DNA of 64,000 nt from SIG440 sp045646865 (GCA_045646865.1 JAZRLM010000018.1:1-64000), one strand, 5' to 3'; numbered from the stretch's first letter, positions 53,966 to 61,956 are shown. Translations and numbers: made by a program. The notes: generated by a model not told the origin, from the sequence alone.

Positions 53966-54895
53966 TTATTTATCCTTACTAACAAAAAACAAACCCTCTC
54001 CACTTCCCATTTTTCCGCCATTTTTCAAATGAGTTTTATAGGCCTTTTGAATTAGTGTTTTCTCCGGCAATTTATCAGGGTACTTTTCCATAGTATCAAA
54101 TATACGCCACAAGCTATTAAAATTTTTATCTGTATATTCGTTAATTATTTCAAACCTAGACATAAAACGATATGTATTTGATTTTTCAGACAGAATATTT
54201 TTATTTTCCGGATACAAAAGCCAAGAATGGCAATAAAATGGAATATCTCCTTCAAATTCATCTTTGAAAAATTCCTTAGCCATTAAAAAAGCTTCATCAC
54301 AACTCTTTTCATCTAGCGGCTTTAAACTTCTCGGAATATGAATATTTATCACTTTGCTTTCGGGAGTAAGGACTCTTCCGTCATTCTTATAATTTCCGTT
54401 AAAATTTTCTATTTCAAACTGAAGTCTTCCAAAGGTAAATCTTGTTACGTTAAAAAAGCCAACAAACCAGTCTACAACAAAGCTGCCAACTATATTGTAC
54501 ACAAGTTTGCACTCATCCAGTTTGTATTTTAAATCAAACATATTGCCATAAAAAATTTCCGGAGCTATTCCCTTTGCGACATACACTTTTTCCGCCCTCT
54601 TAGAAAGACACACAAAGCTTAAAAACTCAACTGTAAATTCATGCAAATATAATTTCGCGGCAATTTCATCAGCAATAGCAATTATTTTATTATAATCACA
54701 ATAAATACTTTCGTCATACAAATCCATTATCTGATTAAGTAGTATAAAAGTTTCAGAATTGTTCGCTATTTTTTCATATGTATTAATTAAAACTTCAGTA
54801 TCTTCTTTATTGTAATTGTAGAAGTCAAAAAAGTTCTCAATATACACTTTTAAACTCATCTTATCTCTTAAGCCATTTGTTTTAGCACTACTCAT
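53966..54895 (-). CDS. Acyltransferase-like protein (NAT_N plus GNAT-like C-terminal domain)
   Basis: The 309-residue protein has a helical N-terminal half (about 1-140, with a run of LINTYEKIANNSETFILL type) and a C-terminal mixed alpha/beta half. The C-terminal half has RLQFEIENFNGN, VINIHIPRSLKPLDEKSC and FYCHSWLLYPENKN. This combination is what I recall of the two-domain acyltransferase group found in clostridial carbohydrate clusters; no biochemistry is known to me. AAGGAG 8 bp before ATG 54895 fixes the start over the internal Met at 54859. No signal peptide. Confidence 0.6.
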   Translation of the reverse strand: MSSAKTNGLRDKMSLKVYIENFFDFYNYNKEDTEVLINTYEKIANNSETFILLNQIMDLYDESIYCDYNKIIAIADEIAAKLYLHEFTVEFLSFVCLSKRAEKVYVAKGIAPEIFYGNMFDLKYKLDECKLVYNIVGSFVVDWFVGFFNVTRFTFGRLQFEIENFNGNYKNDGRVLTPESKVINIHIPRSLKPLDEKSCDEAFLMAKEFFKDEFEGDIPFYCHSWLLYPENKNILSEKSNTYRFMSRFEIINEYTDKNFNSLWRIFDTMEKYPDKLPEKTLIQKAYKTHLKNGGKMGSGEGLFFVSKDK

Positions 54896-55033
54896 TTTGT
54901 ATTACTCCTTAAATTTTAGTTGTATTAGCTTTTCAATATTATGTATTCTGTAACTGACAGATACCAAGGTATAAAGACTATATAATATAGATGCCAAGTT
55001 TTTTACAATGCCAGACTTAAAATTAATAGTGTA

Positions 55034-55843
55034 TTAAAAAGCCTCCGGGCAAAGTCCCGCAGAAATAAAGTCGTTATTTTTCACAAGTCCCTCTCCGTAT
55101 CCTGCGCTTCTCATATACTTTTCAAAAGGTTCTATTTCAGCAGAAACACTACCAACAGCCTTACCCATATTGTTAATTATTTTACCATCCGGAGCAACAA
55201 TCATTGAACATCCACCACTCTCGTCGGTGTCCATAGAATAAGAAGACCTCGCAACATATGCATTACAACGAAACGCAGTAAGTTTTGCCTGAGCACAAAT
55301 TATATCTGTGCGTTCTCCTCGCTGATAACCGGGAATAAGTATAACATCTGCGTTCCCCTTGGCTATATGCTCAATCTGCTCGTTAAAATACACATCATAA
55401 CAAGTCATAAAAGCAAATCTGATACCGTCCAACTCATACAGACACTGACACTTTCCAGAATCATTTCCTGCAGTTACTCCCATTTTTATTTCTGAAGGAG
55501 GCAAATGTTGCTTATCATAAATAAATGCAACTTTCCCTTTTTTATCAAACAAATATGTACTGTTTTTTATTTGTTCATTTCGACGCTCCAATACATTTAT
55601 TGCAACATACGAAGATTTTCTTTCCGCAATTTCAGATGCTTTTTTTAACATAATTTCCGCACGCGGCAAAGCCTTAATTTCGCTCTCTGCATCTGAAAGA
55701 CCGCCTGCGTTGGAATATTCGGGGGCTACTATAAGTCCACCTTCAGAAACCTTTTCCAATTCGTTAAGTATAAATTCAGATATTTTTTCATCAGGATTTT
55801 CTCCTGAAAAATATTTTGGCTGTATTACAGTTACATTTAACAT
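55034..55843 (-). CDS. Carbon-nitrogen hydrolase (nitrilase superfamily)
   Basis: The 269-residue protein has the Glu-Lys-Cys triad: LIVAPEYSNAGG (Glu about residue 43), FIYDKQHLPPSE (Lys about 114) and FAFMTCYDVYFNEQ (Cys about 148), with VILIPGYQRGE after it. The enzymes hydrolyse amides or nitriles. In a hexosaminide context an N-acyl or carbamoyl sugar derivative is possible but unproven. GAAAGG precedes ATG 55843. It is the first gene of the run after the terminator at 56009-56057, so its own promoter should lie in 55844-56000. Confidence 0.85.
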   Translation of the reverse strand: MLNVTVIQPKYFSGENPDEKISEFILNELEKVSEGGLIVAPEYSNAGGLSDAESEIKALPRAEIMLKKASEIAERKSSYVAINVLERRNEQIKNSTYLFDKKGKVAFIYDKQHLPPSEIKMGVTAGNDSGKCQCLYELDGIRFAFMTCYDVYFNEQIEHIAKGNADVILIPGYQRGERTDIICAQAKLTAFRCNAYVARSSYSMDTDESGGCSMIVAPDGKIINNMGKAVGSVSAEIEPFEKYMRSAGYGEGLVKNNDFISAGLCPEAF

Positions 55844-56008
55844 TTATATCTACCATTCCTTTCGCATTATTCGACATCCCTTATAGGCTCACATTGGGTT
55901 GGGACCAAAGAAACGCAAGAATTAGTTAAAATCAAACGAAATCACAGGAACATCATCTTTATCTGCTTTTTAAAATTTTTTAGTTTTTCTTTAATTATCT
56001 ATTAAAAA

Positions 56009-56057
56009 ACAGTTGATTTTGAAAACAATAGATAATCTAACTTTCAAAATCAACTGT
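56009..56057 (-). terminator. Terminator after the ABC permease genes
   Basis: A 16-bp perfect stem, ACAGTTGATTTTGAAA (56009-56024) and TTTCAAAATCAACTGT (56042-56057), is followed on the minus strand by a run of U residues. A second inverted repeat, ATTATCTATT (55994-56003) with AATAGATAAT (56027-56036), pairs loop to downstream sequence and could form a pseudoknot. The rest of 55844-56396 shows nothing recognisable. Confidence 0.75.
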
Positions 56058-56396
56058 ATACCATCATAACAGCTAAAAAGACTACTGTTTTTCATTCGTC
56101 GAATTTGCTATTAACTCATAAAGTCCTATACTGCCCCTTTAAGATTATATTTCATCAAGATTACTTTCCTAATATTACCAAAAGAACGGGAATGTAAATA
56201 CTTTTTGAAACATCAGAAGTTTAAATTTCAAAAAACAACCTTGAAAGTTCAATATAGCCTTTAAACAAAACTTGCCTAAACGTACGATATGCAAAATCAA
56301 TAGTATCTTATCTATTATAAAGAATATCTCCATCGAACCATAATCTTATCCTAATATAACCTATATTAAGCTTTACCGTTTTATTGTAAGGAATAA

Positions 56397-57290
56397 CTAT
56401 TTTACAGCTCCCAAAGTAACACCTTTAACAAAATATTTTTGCAAGAAGGGATACACCAGTACTATCGGCAGAACCGTAACTATAACCTGAGCACACTGCA
56501 ATGACTCCGGTGTGGTCTTTACCTGATCGGTTACGACCTCGCCAGTCATCTGTGCCTGTTGCAAAAGCTGTTGCAAACGCTCACTTTCTTTTATTACCTG
56601 CATAAGCTTGTATTGAAGGTTAAACAAATCTGAATCAGTTATATAATACAAAGTTGTGGACCAATTGTTCCAGGATCCAACCGCCAACCAAAGTCCAACC
56701 GTTGCAAGAACCGGTTTGCAAAGAGGAAATACTATCTGCATCATTACTCTCCACTCACTTGCTCCATCCAGTTTTGCCGCCTCCATTAACGATATAGGAA
56801 CCGAATTTTCTATATATGACCGCAAAATCATAACATTATAGAACGAATATAGTCCGGGCAACCAATATACCATAAAATTGTTTAATAAACCAAGATTTAC
56901 AAACAAAATATATGTTGGTATCATACCTCCTGATATAAACGTTGGTATGATTGTAAAAAGCATTATCTTCTTTCTTCCGGGTAAATCAGTATGACTGAGT
57001 GCATATGCTGACATAAACTGAACACCAAGATGTGAAACAATAACACATATAACACTTGCAACCGAAACCAATATTGCTTGATACAAGCTTGTATCAGAGA
57101 GAAGAATTTCAAAATTTTTCAGTGTAAACACTCGCGGAAAAATAGTTATACCACCACGCATAGTATCATTTCCATCATTCAAAGCCTTTGCAAGAGTATG
57201 CAAAAAAGGCAGTAAGCATATGGCGATTATAATCGCCATAAATATGTAAAGAAAAAATGTAAATACTTTATAACTTGTAGAAACCCTCAT
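56397..57290 (-). CDS. Carbohydrate ABC transporter permease (LplC/MalG type)
   Basis: The 297-residue protein has six hydrophobic segments starting FFLYIFMAIIIAICLLPFLH. The permease EAA loop SLMEAAKLDGASEWRVMM (about residue 185) contacts the ATPase. The sequence is of the LplC group that partners large binding lipoproteins. An insertion of GEVVTDQVKTTPE type in the last loop is common in this group. AGGAGGAG precedes ATG 57290, 12 bp after the partner permease gene. No ATPase gene is present, as usual when a shared MsmK-like ATPase is used. Confidence 0.9.
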   Translation of the reverse strand: MRVSTSYKVFTFFLYIFMAIIIAICLLPFLHTLAKALNDGNDTMRGGITIFPRVFTLKNFEILLSDTSLYQAILVSVASVICVIVSHLGVQFMSAYALSHTDLPGRKKIMLFTIIPTFISGGMIPTYILFVNLGLLNNFMVYWLPGLYSFYNVMILRSYIENSVPISLMEAAKLDGASEWRVMMQIVFPLCKPVLATVGLWLAVGSWNNWSTTLYYITDSDLFNLQYKLMQVIKESERLQQLLQQAQMTGEVVTDQVKTTPESLQCAQVIVTVLPIVLVYPFLQKYFVKGVTLGAVK

Positions 57291-57302
57291 ATTCTTCTCC
57301 TC

Positions 57303-58250
57303 CTACCATAATCCAATATTATTAACACTTTTCGAAATCTTATTTGCAGTCAGAACAAGTATAAGTCCAATAACTCCCTGGAACAGGCCAAGTGCCGTTG
57401 ATATCGAATAATTGCCTGCAGCTATACCTTGTTTATATACTGTTGTGGATATAGTTTCATAATCAATATACGCATTTTGCAATCCATAAACCAAATCAAA
57501 GCTATCCTTCAAAAGATTTCCAATGGACATAATAAACAACATTACAAATGTTGGCAAAATGCAAGGCAATGTTATGTGCAAGCATTGTTTGAAACGATTA
57601 GCGCCATCAACCTGTGCCGCTTCGTAAAGTTGTGCATCTATACCGGAAATTGCAGAAAGATATATGATTGAATTCCAACCAAAACCAGCCCACACGGTTG
57701 TACCCACAATATTGGGAACAAAAAATCCTTGCTGTGAAAGAAATTTTACTCTCTCTGTACCTTCGCCAAATAACAGCACCCTCACATCATTTACAATACC
57801 ATATGTAGAGAAAAGAGCATATGACATACCGATAATAGCCATAGTTGACAAAAAGTGTGGCAAATAGCTCACCGTTTGCACTACTCTTTTGTACTTTGAG
57901 CAACGAATTTCATTAAGTAACAAGGCAAATATAATTGGAACAGGTTGTCCCAAAAGCATATTTAAAAAACTTAGTTTCAAGGTATTCCAAATAGAAATCG
58001 AAAATTCAGGCAGTGTAAAAATATCCTTAAAATATCTAAAGCCTGCCCACGGACTTCCAAATATACCTTTAAACATATTATAATCTTTAAAGGCAATTAT
58101 GACACCCGGAAAAGTACAATAAGAAAATATAAATACACCTATCAGCCCCGGTATGAGCATAATATACAAGGGTATGTATTTTCTTAATGATTTCGTTTTG
58201 TTGTGTAAAACTGTAGTCTCCTGAACTTTTTCAGTTCGTATTTTCTCCAT
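57303..58250 (-). CDS. Carbohydrate ABC transporter permease (LplB type)
   Basis: ATG 58250 (MEKIRTEK) is chosen, since AAGGAG lies 9 bp upstream; the ATG at 58256 is too close. The 315-residue protein has a cytoplasmic N-terminus, then about six hydrophobic segments (YIPLYIMLIPGLIGVFIFSY first), and the EAA loop LYEAAQVDGANRFKQCLH. It forms the membrane pore with the 56397-57290 product. Directly upstream is the remnant of a binding-protein gene, so the original operon had its own receptor. The working one may now be the product of 11856-13733. Confidence 0.9.
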   Translation of the reverse strand: MEKIRTEKVQETTVLHNKTKSLRKYIPLYIMLIPGLIGVFIFSYCTFPGVIIAFKDYNMFKGIFGSPWAGFRYFKDIFTLPEFSISIWNTLKLSFLNMLLGQPVPIIFALLLNEIRCSKYKRVVQTVSYLPHFLSTMAIIGMSYALFSTYGIVNDVRVLLFGEGTERVKFLSQQGFFVPNIVGTTVWAGFGWNSIIYLSAISGIDAQLYEAAQVDGANRFKQCLHITLPCILPTFVMLFIMSIGNLLKDSFDLVYGLQNAYIDYETISTTVYKQGIAAGNYSISTALGLFQGVIGLILVLTANKISKSVNNIGLW

Positions 58251-58265
58251 ATTCATTCGCTCCTT

Positions 58266-58369
58266 TTAGTCAACACCAATAAATTTTTCTATGCTTGTTT
58301 TCGCGGTATTGTTTCCGCATCCAACAAGGGCAATTACCATAACAACCAAGGCGCTAATAATTTTTTCAC
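58266..58369 (-). pseudogene. Relic of a solute-binding lipoprotein gene
   Basis: The minus strand reads GTGAAAAAATTATTAGCG, then, after a one-base loss, LVVMVIALVGCGNNTAKTS. This is nearly identical to the lipobox region of the intact protein at 11856-13733 (LVGCKNNTAKT). The next residues, IEKFIGVD, run straight to a stop codon and resemble the end of a binding protein (intact copy: LEKYLKK). An internal deletion has thus joined the leader to the last codons. Upstream, 58437-58492 matches the 3' end of the GH120-like gene (VAEGSHIERIFE; intact copy VAPQIDKIFE). Gene order therefore equals that at 15658-11856. Confidence 0.65.
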
Positions 58370-58436
58370 GGAAATTCCTCCTTAATATCTTTATTTTTTA
58401 TATTTACCACACTTCATGTGCTTTAAATTTTCTTCA

Positions 58437-58492
58437 CCTTTAAATGAGCAATAGTTCAAATATCCTTTCGATATGTGATCCTTCAGCCACTT
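58437..58492 (-). pseudogene. 3' end relic of a GH120-like gene
   Basis: Minus-strand codons KVAEGSHIERIFELLLI run to TAA and match the last residues DVAPQIDKIFE of the protein at 13829-15658. The A/T-rich gap to the binding-protein leader is also similar in both places. Only some 15 codons are recognisable. Confidence 0.45.
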
Positions 58493-58540
58493 TTGTTTAT
58501 TTGAGAAAATTTTTTTATCGCATGATTACTATGTACTACC

Positions 58541-58615
58541 ATAATACATATGCACATTACTATTTTATCGCAAATAAATCTATTTGTATATCATATTCTT
58601 TCTTGTTTTTTTAGA
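58541..58615 (-). promoter_or_regulatory. Control block C (AraC-linked), upstream of the ABC permease operon
   Basis: Minus strand: AAGAATATGATATACAAATAG, then ATTTATTTGCGATAAAATAG and TAATGTGCATATGTATTATG, colinear with blocks A and B and closest to A. A possible promoter is TTGCGA, 17 bp, TATGTA, pointing towards the permeases (start 58250). Confidence 0.55.
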
Positions 58616-58640
58616 TTTCTTACTTAGCGAGTGAAAAATA

Positions 58641-58800
58641 ATGGAAAATCTGATACCCGTTTACAAATCTGGCTATTATATTGCGTGAGAGCTGACAAAA
58701 AAAGCTACTAATCCCTAAACATTATCTCATTACGCATATGTACTATTGTCTCACTTTTAATAAAGGCGATAGTATTCTTCTATATACAACAAACTCACCA
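58641..58800 (+). pseudogene. Relic of an AraC gene 5' part (copy C)
   Basis: ATG 58641 opens MENLIPVYKSGYYIA, parallel to MENLITVYKSDYYNS of the intact gene at 40183. TGA then replaces the Trp codon and TAA follows 10 codons later (aligned TLSHYA with TVSHYE). Weak similarity continues through GDSILL to about 58780. The remaining two thirds of the gene are gone, and a helicase relic begins at 58825 on the other strand. Confidence 0.7.
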
Positions 58801-58824
58801 CACACAATTATTTTATTAAGCATT

Positions 58825-59598
58825 CTACTCAATCACCGCCTGGGGTAACGGAATTGAAGCATAAAGCTTGACAATGCAGTTATATCTGAGCAGCCTCGCT
58901 CTGCCTACTGCCTGAATCAGCTCCGACTTTATGAAATACATCTGTATTTCCCGAAGGTCGGGGCTTTTGTATGCGTGAATCCAATATTTATAGTATTCGT
59001 CTTCAACCTCTGAAAACTGCATTTTCTCATCCGTTTCTATTCCTAAATGCGTAGCTATCAGCTTATATACCGACTCATCATTGTGTGGTGTCCCTGCCAC
59101 AATTATGTCCTCACCTTTCATAAAATCACAGCCTTCACTATTGCCAAAATGTATCAGACAATTGTCCGCTTTTTCTTTGTATTTTTTAAAAGTAATCAGG
59201 TGCTTTATGGTGGGATTTTCTTCCCGTATATTTTCAAAAAATTCCTTATCACTGTCGATATCCCGCCTTGAATAGGAACGGGTACAGTCCTGTATAAGCT
59301 TGCCTGCATACTTCGCCTCTTTACAGCTAAAACACCGTATATGCATTTCAGGAAAGAACAGCTTATATATCTTCTCATTTGCAGTTGCAGAAAGTATTGT
59401 ATACTTAGTCTTTATCAGTTTAGGCGGTATAAAACAATTTACATTTGTAGTTATTCCCCGGTTTTCTATTGTTTCATACTATACATATGTATTGCTTGGC
59501 TCTGTCAGAAGAAAGTCGTTTTCTCTGTGCTTAATCCATTTGAAAAATTTTCTTGCCTTGGCTGTATCCTTTATCTCTTGTATGTCTTCAAGTGGCAC
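58825..59598 (-). pseudogene. SF2 helicase relic of a mobile element, C-terminal part
   Basis: The frame from 59598 to 58825 encodes VPLEDIQEIKDTAKARKFF onward with one TAG at 59481-59479 (probably a former Trp, TYV-stop-YETIENRG). Motif III is seen as ILSATANEKIY and motif VI as LIQAVGRARLL. These belong to superfamily-2 helicases carried by conjugative or integrative elements of Firmicutes. The N-terminal ATPase motifs are missing. The ORF with its own Met starts at 59346, but this is internal. Together with the integrase at 60470-61084 it marks a decayed integrated element. Confidence 0.65.
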
Positions 59599-59866
59599 TT
59601 ATGTTGACGAAGAGTATTATATTGGCAAACACCCAAAAATTCATATAATATATTGGCTATAATTAGCATTATATTGGCAAAATTATTAATGACTGCTCAC
59701 GTGTAATAGGTAAAACCTAAAAAATTTTTGCGCTATTTGAAAATATAATTTTATTAAAGTTCTTATATATAGCCATTTAAATTTGATTAATAAAAAACTA
59801 TCATCTGTTTTTGTTATACAAAAAAGAGAAATTTAAGAATCTTGTGTTTTATAACACAAATGTAAC

Positions 59867-59895
59867 TTGACAACCACAATATGTTGTGGTATATT
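59867..59895 (+). promoter_or_regulatory. Promoter with an operator-like dyad in its spacer
   Basis: TTGACA (59867-59872), 17 bp, TATATT (59890-59895). The spacer is the dyad ACCACAA-TATG-TTGTGGT at 59873-59890. A second dyad, TTGTGTT-TTAT-AACACAA, lies at 59842-59859, 31 bp away centre to centre, i.e. about three helical turns. Repression by a dimeric protein bound over the spacer is the likely mode. The dyad has some likeness to NrdR boxes, but no nrd gene follows. Confidence 0.65.
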
Positions 59896-59901
59896 ATGAT
59901 T

Positions 59902-60035
59902 AATAATGAATTTATGCGTGGGGTTCCCGGGGTTGAAAAGTTCAATTCTAGCATACTAGATGTCGTGATTGTAATTAAAACTGACGGTAGAATTATGCCC
60001 ATTTTTAGAGGCATTGCATCCGTCAGTTTTTATAT
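59902..60035 (+). ncRNA. Candidate structured small RNA with own promoter and terminator
   Basis: From the predicted start near 59902 to the terminator there is no ORF of note. Local stems are TTGAA/TTCAA (59933-59945) and TCTAG/CTAGA (59947-59960). The terminator pairs AAAACTGACGG (59977-59987) with CCGTCAGTTTT (60020-60030) and has an inner ATGCC/GGCAT stem. I do not match it to a known riboswitch or RNA family. It may be a leader whose downstream gene was lost. The neighbouring stretches 59602-59840 and 60036-60140 show nothing recognisable. Confidence 0.45.
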
Positions 60036-60141
60036 AAGATAGTTTGTTTGAAAAATTTAGAATGGTCGTAGGAAATACAGTAATAGTTAATATGAATATT
60101 TAACTATGTGCTGAAGAAAGAATTAAATATTGATAACAGAA

Positions 60142-60186
60142 AGAATGTAGAATGAATCCAAATGGATAAATCTATGTTCTTTTTTT
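60142..60186 (+). terminator. Intrinsic terminator in the mobile-element remnant
   Basis: AGAATGTAGA (60142-60151) pairs with TCTATGTTCT (60171-60180) through two G-U pairs, with an inner ATCC/GGAT stem, followed by seven T. No intact gene precedes it; it is probably left over from the decayed element. Confidence 0.6.
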
Positions 60187-60349
60187 GTCTTTATGCTGAA
60201 AATTGAGTGAAGATAGTCTTATCGGCAACCAGCAAACTGTCATTTGTTGGTTTGTACAGACAGAGTAAAAGTGAAAGATTTTGATTGAGAGGTTAGATTG
60301 GGATAAGTTTTTTGCGGTTTGACTTATTTTAGAAATTGAAAAACCGTGA

Positions 60350-60386
60350 GGGTTGTGACAGCAACCCGAACACTGCGACGACAGTG
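60350..60386. other. Pair of short GC hairpins upstream of the integrase remnant
   Basis: GGGTTG-TGACAG-CAACCC (60350-60367) and CACTG-CGACGA-CAGTG (60371-60386) lie 3 bp apart in otherwise A/T-rich sequence. No T run follows. It could be part of an RNA structure or a recombination site; I cannot assign it. The stretch 60187-60469 also has an imperfect CCAGCAAA/TTTGTTGG hairpin and no gene. Confidence 0.4.
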
Positions 60387-60469
60387 TAAATTATTATACA
60401 TATATCTTCGTCGGGATATATTTCAGCATTGGCAAATTAATTGCACCTGAGTTTAGCAGGAATTCTACC

Positions 60470-61084
60470 GCTGGAAAATTCTACACCGTAGAGCAATGTA
60501 AAAAGTTATTGGAAGTTACCGAAGGAATGCCTCTTTACGATATGATTTACATAACAACCATATATGGATTGCGGAGGTCAGAATTGATTGGTCTTCGGTG
60601 GAATGCCGTTAATTTTGCAAACAATACTATAATCATAAATCATACTGTTGTTCTACAAGGCAAGGTTGTAGCAAAGAATAAGACTAAAAACAAAACAAGC
60701 CAGCGAATATATCCTCTGCTTGATGATGTAAAGGCTATTCTTATTCGATTGAAAAATAATCAGGAGAGAAACCAAAAGTTTTTTGGAAACTGCTATACAG
60801 AAAATGATTATATTTTCACCAAAGAAGATGGCACACCATATTATCCAAGCTATCCCTCAAAAGCACTTCATAAACTTCTAGAAAATAATAATCTTGAAAT
60901 GATACGTTGGCATGATTTAAGACACACAACAGCTTCAATGCTTATGCTTAAAGGATGGCAAATGAAAGAAATATCCGAATGGCTTGGACATTCGGATATA
61001 GGAACAACAATGAACATATATGCCCATATTAACTTAGAGCATAAGAAGATGCTTGGCAACACTTTAAATGGTTTATTTGCATAA
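60470..61084 (+). pseudogene. Tyrosine-recombinase integrase, C-terminal catalytic part
   Basis: Family-like sequence begins with FYTVEQCKKLLEVTEG at about 60479 and runs to TAA at 61082-61084, about 200 residues. All catalytic residues are visible: Arg in IYGLRRSELIGLRW, His and Arg in IRWHDLRHTTASML, His in WLGHSDIGTTMNIYAH and the nucleophile Tyr in the same stretch. The N-terminal arm and core-binding domains (about 180 residues) are missing, and no start with a ribosome site is seen before the internal Met at 60509. The gene points toward tRNA-Pro 100 bp away, the classic place for an element integrated at a tRNA 3' end. Confidence 0.8.
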
Positions 61085-61146
61085 AAAGATGCAATGTTAG
61101 AAAAATGTTAGAAAATCGGCAAAATGTGAATGAGGTTTGAAAACAG

Positions 61147-61181
61147 AAAAACGCCTGATGCCTTATACATCAAGCGTTTTT
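61147..61181 (-). terminator. Terminator of tRNA-Pro (works both ways)
   Basis: AAAAACGCCTGATG (61147-61160) pairs with CATCAAGCGTTTTT (61168-61181) with one mismatch. T runs lie on both sides. It lies 3 bp after the tRNA 3' end and also serves the convergent integrase remnant. Confidence 0.75.
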
Positions 61182-61183
61182 GG

Positions 61184-61260
61184 TGGTCGGAGTGACTGGA
61201 TTCGAACCAGCGGCCACTTGAACCCCATTCAAGTACTCTACCAAACTGAGCCACACCCCG
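61184..61260 (-). tRNA. tRNA-Pro (anticodon GGG)
   Basis: The 77-base cloverleaf reads from CGGGGTG (61260-61254) to CACTCCG-A-CCA (CCA encoded at 61186-61184). The acceptor stem pairs with one G-U. The D arm is GGCTCAGTTTGGTAGAG. The anticodon stem CTTGA/TCAAG encloses loop ATGGGGT, giving anticodon GGG, which reads CCC and CCU. The T arm is CTGGTTCGAATCCAG. The 3' half is a common attachment site for integrases, and an integrase remnant lies just beyond it. Confidence 0.93.
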
Positions 61261-61274
61261 AAATCACTTGTACA

Positions 61275-61303
61275 AGTATACACCAAAAGTGTATACTTGT
61301 CAA
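61275..61303 (-). promoter_or_regulatory. Promoter of tRNA-Pro
   Basis: On the minus strand TTGACA (61303-61298) and TATACT (61280-61275) are spaced by 17 bp, ending 14 bp before the mature tRNA. The region is an inverted repeat (CAAGTATACAC, CAAAA, GTGTATACTTG) that covers both promoter boxes. Confidence 0.8.
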
Positions 61304-61353
61304 GTCTTTTTGCAAAAGTTTTTTAATATTTTTTCAAATTTTAATTAAATATA

Positions 61354-61830
61354 CTATTGCCTCTTAGTTCTTTGATAATTAAGTATTGTAATACCGCCGC
61401 AAATAAGGATTAATGCTAGAATCAGATTAATCGGAGCAACAGCACTCTTTTCGGTAAGCATCAGGTTTGAAAGGAATACTCCGAATACAGGTGTCATAAA
61501 GCTGTAGATTGAAACCTTTGACACAGGGTTGTATCTAAGAAGTACGCCCCACAAAGCATAAGCAACCGCAGAAAGTAATGACAGATACAAGAGAACACCT
61601 GCCGCCTTAATACTTGTAATTACAATAACTCCTCCTGTTAACAAACCAACCAGAATCATAACAAATCCGCCAAAGATAAACTGATAACCGCTGATTACAA
61701 CGGGGTCTTCACGTTTGGAATACTTTTTCATCAAAGCACCCGACACACCGTAGGCAAGGTTTGAAAGAAGTACAAATCCGTCGCCGATAAAGTTAAGTTT
61801 AAAGCTTAATCCGTTAAGATTATATAACTG
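61354..61830 (-). pseudogene. EamA/DMT-type transporter, C-terminal half only
   Basis: Family-like sequence starts at LNGLSFKLNFIGDGFVLLSN and runs to TAA at 61354, about 155 residues with five hydrophobic segments (one EamA repeat). SGALMKKYSKREDPVVISGYQF and VFGVFLSNLMLTEKS are typical. Complete proteins have two such repeats and about 290-300 residues. The frame extends upstream to 61911 through unrelated sequence that contains a stem-loop at 61863-61895, so the N-terminal half is deleted. It would be a metabolite exporter; non-functional here. Confidence 0.7.
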
Positions 61831-61862
61831 GCTAAGGAAATGTTTCCGCAGGAATAAGCAGT

Positions 61863-61895
61863 AAACCGCCCCAAAGCCATGCCTTGGGACGGTTT
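61863..61895. terminator. Stem-loop at the deletion junction
   Basis: AAACCGCCCCAA (61863-61874) pairs with TTGGGACGGTTT (61884-61895) with one mismatch and a 9-base loop. It has the form of an intrinsic terminator and lies between the two truncated genes. The stretch 61831-62055 otherwise has no recognisable coding sequence. Confidence 0.5.
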
Positions 61896-61956
61896 GTGCA
61901 TCACAATCCACTTTGTCAATACCAATCTTTTACGTGTTTAAAATATTCTCTTGCAA

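Noticed and set aside
59300..59662. Plus-strand ORF of 120 residues
   Set aside because: It lies opposite the helicase relic, whose SAT and QAVGRAR motifs show that the minus strand is the coding one.
59873..59890. NrdR box
   Set aside because: The dyad is similar to NrdR sites, but its partner dyad has the opposite half-site orientation and no ribonucleotide reductase gene follows.
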